This document shows, piece after piece, positions 14,360 to 18,656 of a stretch of DNA of 18,656 nt. Below the pieces are notes generated by a model that made no database searches, was not told the origin of the DNA, and saw only the letters and a list, made by a program, of their open reading frames with translations. Position numbers and translations under genes: made by a program. The DNA is taken from the NCBI GenBank assembly GCA_020859875.1, contig JAJBVJ010000250.1:1-18656 (forward strand), in the 5' to 3' direction. The DNA comes from Rikenellaceae bacterium (lineage in GTDB: Bacteria > Bacteroidota > Bacteroidia > Bacteroidales > Rikenellaceae). Within the stretch, counting starts at the first letter, position 1, and every line of letters starts with the position of its first letter.

Positions 14360-14372
14360 AAAGCACGAACCG

Positions 14373-14403
14373 CAAAAGTAACTAATTCGGAGAACATTAT
14401 CAA
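14373..14403 (-). promoter_or_regulatory. Bacteroidota-type promoter for ileS
   Basis: On the minus strand TTG (14401-14403) is followed after 20 bp by TACTTTTG (14373-14380), a full TTG-N20-TAnnTTTG match. Transcription would start near 14366, giving a leader of about 70 nt that contains the overlapping hairpins. Confidence 0.75.
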
Positions 14404-14520
14404 CATGCGCCGGAATCCCCGCCGGGCAATTGAACATCGCTTTGGATTGAGTGTCGCCGAATGGTGGTGTGTCCGCTGAAAAATATGTAGGGGCTGCGAA
14501 CAACGAACGTGGTTTTGATT

Positions 14521-14528
14521 TAGCTTTG
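14521..14528 (+). promoter_or_regulatory. -7 element upstream of gcvT
   Basis: TAGCTTTG fits TAnnTTTG perfectly and lies 39 nt before the chosen ATG. No TTG is correctly spaced for a -33 element. The remaining spacer between ileS and gcvT (14404-14520) shows no other feature; no glycine riboswitch is evident. Confidence 0.55.
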
Positions 14529-14567
14529 TGGTACGAACTTTAAAAACACACCAATACCGTGAGGCTT

Positions 14568-15671
14568 ATGAAAAAGACCCCTTTCACCCAATACCATATC
14601 GATGCGGGAGCGAAGATGGCCGAATTCGCGGGCTATAATATGCCGATCGAATTTACCGGAATAAACGACGAACATATGGCCGTGCGGGAGCGGGCGGGAG
14701 TATTCGACGTGAGCCATATGGGAGAGATTTGGGTCAAAGGCCCCCGGGCGCTCGATTTTCTCCAGTACATCACATCGAACAATGTTGCCGCCCTTTTCGA
14801 CGGGAAAGTGCAGTATACCGTTATGCCCAACGGGCGGGGCGGGATAGTAGACGACATTCTCGTATATAGAATAGACGGGGAAACCTTCCTGTTGGTGGTT
14901 AATGCGGCAAATATAGATAAGGACTGGAACCACATCTGCACCCAGGGAGAAATATTCGGCCTCACCCCCGGAAAAGAGCTCTACAACGCATCCGACGAGA
15001 TCGCACAGCTTGCCGTCCAGGGGCCACTGGCGATGAAGATCGTCCAGCAGTTGTGCTCCGAAGCAATCGAAAAACTGCCGTATTACACCTTTATAAAAAC
15101 CGATATAGCCGGCATCGGAGATGCTATTCTTTCCATTACGGGATATACAGGTTCGGGCGGATGCGAAATATATGTTGCAAACGAAGATGCCCCCAGGCTT
15201 TGGAGTGCCCTATGGAAAGCGGGCGAGGGCTACGGACTCCAAAACGTCGGGCTCGGTGCCCGGGACACCCTTCGACTGGAGATGGGATTTTGTCTCTATG
15301 GCAATGACATCGACGATACCACCTCGCCGATCGAGGCGGGACTGGGCTGGGTAACGAAATTTGTGGAAGGAAAGGATTTTATCGACCGTACCTTCCTGGA
15401 AAAGCAGAAAGCCGAAGGGGTTTCCCGCCGGCTCGTCGGATTCGTTATGGAGGAACGCGGTATTCCGCGCCACGGGTATGAACTGGTAGCCCCGGAAGGC
15501 GGGGTCATAGGTCATGTAACTTCCGGCACGATGTCGCCTATGCTCAAACAAGGGATAGGCTTGGGATATGTCGAATCCGAATATTGTGCACCGGGAACTG
15601 AAATAGCCGTCGTTATCCGCGGCCGTAATATCGGGGCACGGGTTACAAAACCGCCGTTTATATCCAAATAA
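14568..15671 (+). CDS. gcvT: Glycine cleavage system T protein (aminomethyltransferase)
   Basis: Transfers the methylene group from aminomethyl-lipoyl H protein to tetrahydrofolate, releasing ammonia; cytoplasmic. The 367-residue length is normal. Hallmarks are FAGYNMPIEF (20-29), RAGVFDVSHMGE (42-53), the folate-site acids in GGIVDDILVY (D95/D96), TGYTGSGGCEIY (191-202), GLGARDTLRLEMG (228-240) and the C-terminal TSGTMSP. The ATG at 14568 is preferred over the in-frame GTG at 14559, which would add only three residues. The GcvH and GcvP partners are not in this window, as is common when gcvT stands alone. nhaD follows after 50 nt on the same strand. Confidence 0.97.
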   Translation: MKKTPFTQYHIDAGAKMAEFAGYNMPIEFTGINDEHMAVRERAGVFDVSHMGEIWVKGPRALDFLQYITSNNVAALFDGKVQYTVMPNGRGGIVDDILVYRIDGETFLLVVNAANIDKDWNHICTQGEIFGLTPGKELYNASDEIAQLAVQGPLAMKIVQQLCSEAIEKLPYYTFIKTDIAGIGDAILSITGYTGSGGCEIYVANEDAPRLWSALWKAGEGYGLQNVGLGARDTLRLEMGFCLYGNDIDDTTSPIEAGLGWVTKFVEGKDFIDRTFLEKQKAEGVSRRLVGFVMEERGIPRHGYELVAPEGGVIGHVTSGTMSPMLKQGIGLGYVESEYCAPGTEIAVVIRGRNIGARVTKPPFISK

Positions 15672-15721
15672 TTGCAGCGGCAACGGGCATCCGCCCGGCC
15701 GCCTCGATAACAGGGTAAGCC

Positions 15722-17152
15722 ATGAGCATATCTTTTATGATAGCCGTATTCGTGATCGGCTATGTCTTTATTGCGCTGGAGCACAAGGTTAGGGTGGATA
15801 AGGCCGCCGTAGCGCTTGTTACCAGTACGGTTTTATGGGTCATCTATATATTCTCCGCCGGCGCCATCATACCGTCGGTTTCACCAGGTGAATTTTCATT
15901 GTTTCTCGAGGCCCACCCCGACCTGGCGAGCCACTCCTATTTCGAACAATGTGTTCGGTTCGTAACCGACCACCAAATCATCGAAACCCTCGGCGAAACG
16001 GCCGAGGTACTTCTCTTCCTTATAGGGGCGATGACCATAGTGGATTTGATCGATATACACGGGGGCTTTAATTTTATCACGGAAAGGATAACCACCCGCA
16101 ATAAGACCAAACTGCTTTGGATCATAGCTTTCATAACTTTCTTCATGTCCGCACTGCTGGACAACATGACCTCCACCATAGTAATGATTATGCTGCTTCG
16201 CAAGCTCATTGCAAATTACAAGCAGCGGTGGATCTTCGCCAGCCTGATAGTCATTGCGGCAAATAGCGGGGGAGCTTGGTCGCCCATCGGGGATGTGACC
16301 ACCATAATGCTGTGGGTCAAGGGGAATATTACCGCCGTGCCGATAATAAAATCTTTGATACTGCCCAGTCTGGTTTCGGTCGTCATTCCGACCCTCATAG
16401 CATCCCGGATTCTGCACGGGATTCTGCGGGCTCCCGATTATACGGAAGATTTCGAAAAGAGGCCCGCCGGCATTACAAAAGGGGAGAGCATGCGGATATT
16501 GGGCGTAGGGGTATTTTTGCTGATAATGGTGCCGGTCTTCAAATCTGTCACGCATCTTCCTCCCTATATGGGGATTATGATGGCTCTGGGGCTGATGTGG
16601 ATTTATACCGAGATCCTCTATAAAAGGAAGAAGGACATGGAGGAGTCTATCAAGAACCGTGTGGCGAAGGTGCTCAAACACATCGATATGCCGACCATAC
16701 TGTTCTTCCTCGGGATACTTATGTCCGTGGCCGCATTGCAGAGTGCGGGAATTTTAAACGGGCTCGCAGGCTGGCTGGACGATAGAGTGCATAACATTTA
16801 TGCAATAAATACCATGATCGGTGTAATGTCGTCCGTCGTGGACAATGTTCCCCTGGTAGCCGCGGCATCGGGGATGTACCCCGTCGCCGACCCGGCTGCA
16901 GTAACGGTGATGGCCGATCCGCAATATGCCTTATATTTCGTAAGGGACGGTGTCTTCTGGTACCTGCTCGCATATTGTGCCGGTGTGGGCGGCAGCATAC
17001 TTATAATCGGTTCCGCGGCAGGAGTGGTAGCGATGGGCCTTGAAAAGATTAATTTTATGTGGTACCTGAAGAATATCTCCCTGATGGCCTTCTGCGGATA
17101 TATTGCCGGGGTAGGCGTATTTATGCTCGAAGTCTGGCTCGGGTTTTTCTAA
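15722..17152 (+). CDS. nhaD: NhaD-type Na+/H+ antiporter
   Basis: A 476-residue inner-membrane protein of the ion-transporter superfamily that exports Na+ (or Li+) in exchange for protons. About a dozen hydrophobic segments are visible. The two inverted-repeat signatures are present: SALLDNMTSTIV (143-154, D147/N148) plus ANSGGAWSPIGDVTT (180-194) in the first half, and SSVVDNVPLVAA (near residue 373) plus GVGGSILIIGSAAG in the second. Both re-entrant D-N motifs are intact, so it should be functional. The start ATG begins the first membrane helix. It is probably co-transcribed with gcvT, with a small CGGGC-ATCC-GCCCG hairpin in the 50-nt spacer. Its stop overlaps the stop of the convergent gene by 4 nt. 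Confidence 0.95.
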   Translation: MSISFMIAVFVIGYVFIALEHKVRVDKAAVALVTSTVLWVIYIFSAGAIIPSVSPGEFSLFLEAHPDLASHSYFEQCVRFVTDHQIIETLGETAEVLLFLIGAMTIVDLIDIHGGFNFITERITTRNKTKLLWIIAFITFFMSALLDNMTSTIVMIMLLRKLIANYKQRWIFASLIVIAANSGGAWSPIGDVTTIMLWVKGNITAVPIIKSLILPSLVSVVIPTLIASRILHGILRAPDYTEDFEKRPAGITKGESMRILGVGVFLLIMVPVFKSVTHLPPYMGIMMALGLMWIYTEILYKRKKDMEESIKNRVAKVLKHIDMPTILFFLGILMSVAALQSAGILNGLAGWLDDRVHNIYAINTMIGVMSSVVDNVPLVAAASGMYPVADPAAVTVMADPQYALYFVRDGVFWYLLAYCAGVGGSILIIGSAAGVVAMGLEKINFMWYLKNISLMAFCGYIAGVGVFMLEVWLGFF

Positions 17153-17667
17153 CCCTCCTGCTGGCGGGCGGCCCTGGCCTGGACGGCGGTTGCAATCAAC
17201 CGGTCGGCCTCACGGCACGATACGATATATTTCTGCTCGTAAATATCCTCGATAAGCACAAGATTGCGCCGCTGGGTGGCATACACCTTTATAAAATCCC
17301 ACTCCTTCAGGTCGAGGTAATAACCGAAGTAGCCGAAAAAACCGTAGCTTCCCAGCGTGCAAATTAGCCTGTTGGAGTACTCGCCCGGTTCCGCCCGGCG
17401 GATCGCGACTATATCCCGCAGATCGATGCGGGTCATCTCCACGATGCAGTGTATCTCCAGGAATTCGTCGTCGACCTTCACATAACGCGGAATGGAGAGG
17501 ATGTAAAGGGCCAACACGGCGCCGAGTACCGTCAGTAACCAGGCTTCCATATATCCGAAATCCACCATAAAGATAATGACGGAAAGTATTGCGGACAGGA
17601 GTAACAGATAAACGGCGGTTAGCCGCTTACAACGCTTGTCCCTTTTATACCCGAACCTTATTTCCAT
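17149..17667 (-). CDS. PH-domain membrane protein (bPH_5-like)
   Basis: A 172-residue protein with two membrane helices (about 15-37 and 41-59) followed by a cytoplasmic bacterial PH-like domain. The segments YVKVDDEFLEIH, IDLRDIVAIR, TLGSYGFFGYFGYYLD and the closing KYIVSCREADRLIATA match the pattern I associate with PF10882. The function of these proteins is unknown. The charged MEIRFGYKRDKRCKR start is normal for an in-out membrane hairpin. It starts 4 nt after the ispD stop, so the two are probably translationally coupled. Its stop (TAG at 17149-17151) overlaps the nhaD stop on the other strand. Confidence 0.8.
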   Translation of the reverse strand: MEIRFGYKRDKRCKRLTAVYLLLLSAILSVIIFMVDFGYMEAWLLTVLGAVLALYILSIPRYVKVDDEFLEIHCIVEMTRIDLRDIVAIRRAEPGEYSNRLICTLGSYGFFGYFGYYLDLKEWDFIKVYATQRRNLVLIEDIYEQKYIVSCREADRLIATAVQARAARQQEG

Positions 17668-17671
17668 TTCG

Positions 17672-18361
17672 TTATTTTTTACGGCCCCCGAGGATCGCCT
17701 CGGCCGTAACCATATCTTCCGGATAGGTCAATTTGATATTCAGCGGGGAACCTTCGCACATTGCGACGGGATATCCCGCAGTTTCCACAACCTGGGCATC
17801 GTCGGTAAAACTATCGCGGTACGGTATGCGGTAGGCCTTCGATAGTATACTGTATGCGAAGCCCTGCGGAGTCTGGACAGCTCTCAGCCGGTGGCGGTCG
17901 AACGGCGTGGATGTACCGCCCTGTTCGATCACCCTGAAAGAGTCGACGGGCACTACAACGGGTATTGCCGCGCCATGGAGTGAGGCACTGTCTATAACAC
18001 TCGCAATCACCTCTTCACTTACCAACGGCCGAACCGCATCGTGAACCAGCACCAGATCGCACGGCTCGATTACCGAAAGGCAGTTCGCTACGGTGTGGAA
18101 CCTGGTCGGGCCTCCCTTGCAAACGGTGCAGTCGGTGAGCCCGTAAATATTTGCAGCTTCTCTCCAAAGGCTTGCCATCCCCCCTGCAAGGGCGACATAT
18201 ATATCCGCCCCCGGTATGGTATTGCGGAACTTCTCGATCGAATGGACGATAACCGGTTTTCCGGCAAGGGATAAAAATTGCTTGGGGCGATCTGCTCCCA
18301 TGCGCTGCCCGCTGCCCCCGGCAACTATCAGTACGGATATTTTTTTCTGAGGTTTCTCCAT
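17672..18361 (-). CDS. ispD: 2-C-methyl-D-erythritol 4-phosphate cytidylyltransferase
   Basis: Third step of the MEP (non-mevalonate) isoprenoid pathway: joins CTP and methylerythritol phosphate to give CDP-ME; cytoplasmic. At 229 residues it is full length. It has the nucleotide-binding loop VAGGSGQRMGADRPKQFL (13-30, K27 expected at the CTP phosphates), VLVHDAVRPLVS in the middle, AVQTPQGF, FTDDAQVVE and the closing NIKLTYPEDM. Its presence indicates that this organism makes isoprenoids by the MEP route. It lies 11 nt after an SDR-family gene and 4 nt before the PH-domain gene, forming a compact minus-strand cluster. The ATG start directly precedes the conserved N-terminal strand. Confidence 0.97.
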   Translation of the reverse strand: MEKPQKKISVLIVAGGSGQRMGADRPKQFLSLAGKPVIVHSIEKFRNTIPGADIYVALAGGMASLWREAANIYGLTDCTVCKGGPTRFHTVANCLSVIEPCDLVLVHDAVRPLVSEEVIASVIDSASLHGAAIPVVVPVDSFRVIEQGGTSTPFDRHRLRAVQTPQGFAYSILSKAYRIPYRDSFTDDAQVVETAGYPVAMCEGSPLNIKLTYPEDMVTAEAILGGRKK

Positions 18362-18372
18362 TTATATGACCG

Positions 18373-18656
18373 CTAATCCCGCGATTCACGGTAGAGCGTA
18401 ACGAGCCTTTCGACTGTCGATCCGAGCGGGGAATATTCAAAATTAACGTATTTTTTTATTCCTTCGCCGTCGTAGTAATGCTTTCCATAGAGAATGGCGA
18501 CCATTTCGGGGGTAAGCAAGGGTCGCCTGCGGGAAAGCCCGCACCATAGTTTCTCAGCCCGGGAGGCTATCCGTGCGGCATGTCGGGGAACGTATACACG
18601 GGGAGGTTTTTTACCCGCTGCACGGCACCCTTCAGCGAGGAACTTCTTAAAGGAAC
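18373..18656 (-). CDS. SDR-family NAD-dependent epimerase/dehydratase, C-terminal part
   Basis: Partial gene: the frame is open from the window edge to TAG at 18373-18375 and encodes about 93 residues. The visible sequence includes PRVYVPRHAARIASRAEKLW, RRRPLLTPEMVAIL, GKHYYDGEGIKKYVNFEYSP and LGSTVERLVTLYRESRD. The order of a VPR-type segment, LTPEMV, a YYD segment, a phenylalanine-tyrosine-proline motif and a closing amphipathic helix is typical of the C-terminal substrate lobe of extended short-chain dehydrogenases such as NAD-dependent epimerases and dihydroflavonol-reductase-like enzymes. The Rossmann half lies outside the window, so the substrate cannot be judged. It ends 11 nt before ispD and is presumably in the same transcript. 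Confidence 0.7.
   Translation of the reverse strand, partial: SFKKFLAEGCRAAGKKPPRVYVPRHAARIASRAEKLWCGLSRRRPLLTPEMVAILYGKHYYDGEGIKKYVNFEYSPLGSTVERLVTLYRESRD

Noticed and set aside
14297..14372. T-box riboswitch upstream of ileS
   Set aside because: No T-box sequence or antiterminator stem is present, and the leader is too short.
14404..14558. Glycine riboswitch upstream of gcvT
   Set aside because: The predicted leader is only about 30 nt and no glycine aptamer-like structure is visible.
15684..15697. Small CGGGC-ATCC-GCCCG hairpin between gcvT and nhaD
   Set aside because: Only five base pairs and no U-run; it may be chance in a GC-rich spacer.
1..18656. Mobile element, prophage, CRISPR or defence island
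   Set aside because: No transposase, integrase, tandem direct-repeat array or toxin/nuclease genes were seen; nearly all genes are core functions.

Overview
The window looks like a chromosomal housekeeping segment from a Bacteroidota bacterium, most likely order Bacteroidales and possibly Rikenellaceae/Alistipes-like. The family-level guess is inference. The signs are a DUF4290 protein, a two-cysteine DksA/TraR-type protein, a long zinc-finger-less IleRS of the type 2 class, a GAFTSA-type sigma-54 activator, promoters of the TTTG...TAnnTTTG type, and the lack of Shine-Dalgarno sequences before ordinary starts. No tRNA, rRNA, CRISPR array, insertion sequence or phage gene was seen.

Layout. 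1-824 (minus): a sigma-54-dependent response regulator cut by an in-frame TGA. 825-1134: a spacer with a Bacteroidota promoter and a structured leader. 1135-1812 (plus): DUF4290, facing prfB across a 15-bp-stem bidirectional terminator. 1891-4539 (minus): prfB (RF2, with a textbook +1 programmed frameshift site), a four-helix membrane protein whose frame runs into the RF2 start, and a radical SAM enzyme. 4622-6953 (minus): three adjacent secreted proteins built from one, three and two TonB C-terminal domains. 6954-7301: a non-coding stretch with two copies of a hairpin element and the enolase terminator. 7302-8606 (minus): enolase. 8731-9720 (minus): a secreted alpha/beta-hydrolase. 9824-10297 (minus): RNase HI. 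10453-14296 (minus): ileS followed by a DksA-like gene, driven by a good promoter and ending at an 18-bp hairpin. 14568-17152 (plus): gcvT and nhaD. 17149-18656 (minus): a partial SDR-family epimerase, ispD and a PH-domain membrane protein, tightly packed; the last of these overlaps the nhaD stop.

How the genes relate. Most are independent core functions: translation (RF2, IleRS), glycolysis (enolase), one-carbon metabolism (GcvT), ion homeostasis (NhaD), isoprenoid synthesis (IspD), RNA:DNA hybrid removal (RNase HI) and transcription control (DksA-like, sigma-54 activator). I see no dedicated multi-gene defence, biosynthetic or mobile system. The most notable points are the swapped G-x-H-H signature in IleRS, the tandem TonB-domain cluster, the two-copy intergenic hairpin element, and three apparent gene disruptions: one in-frame stop and two single-base frame slips, each slip just before a downstream gene start. 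The disruptions could be true mutations or sequence errors.
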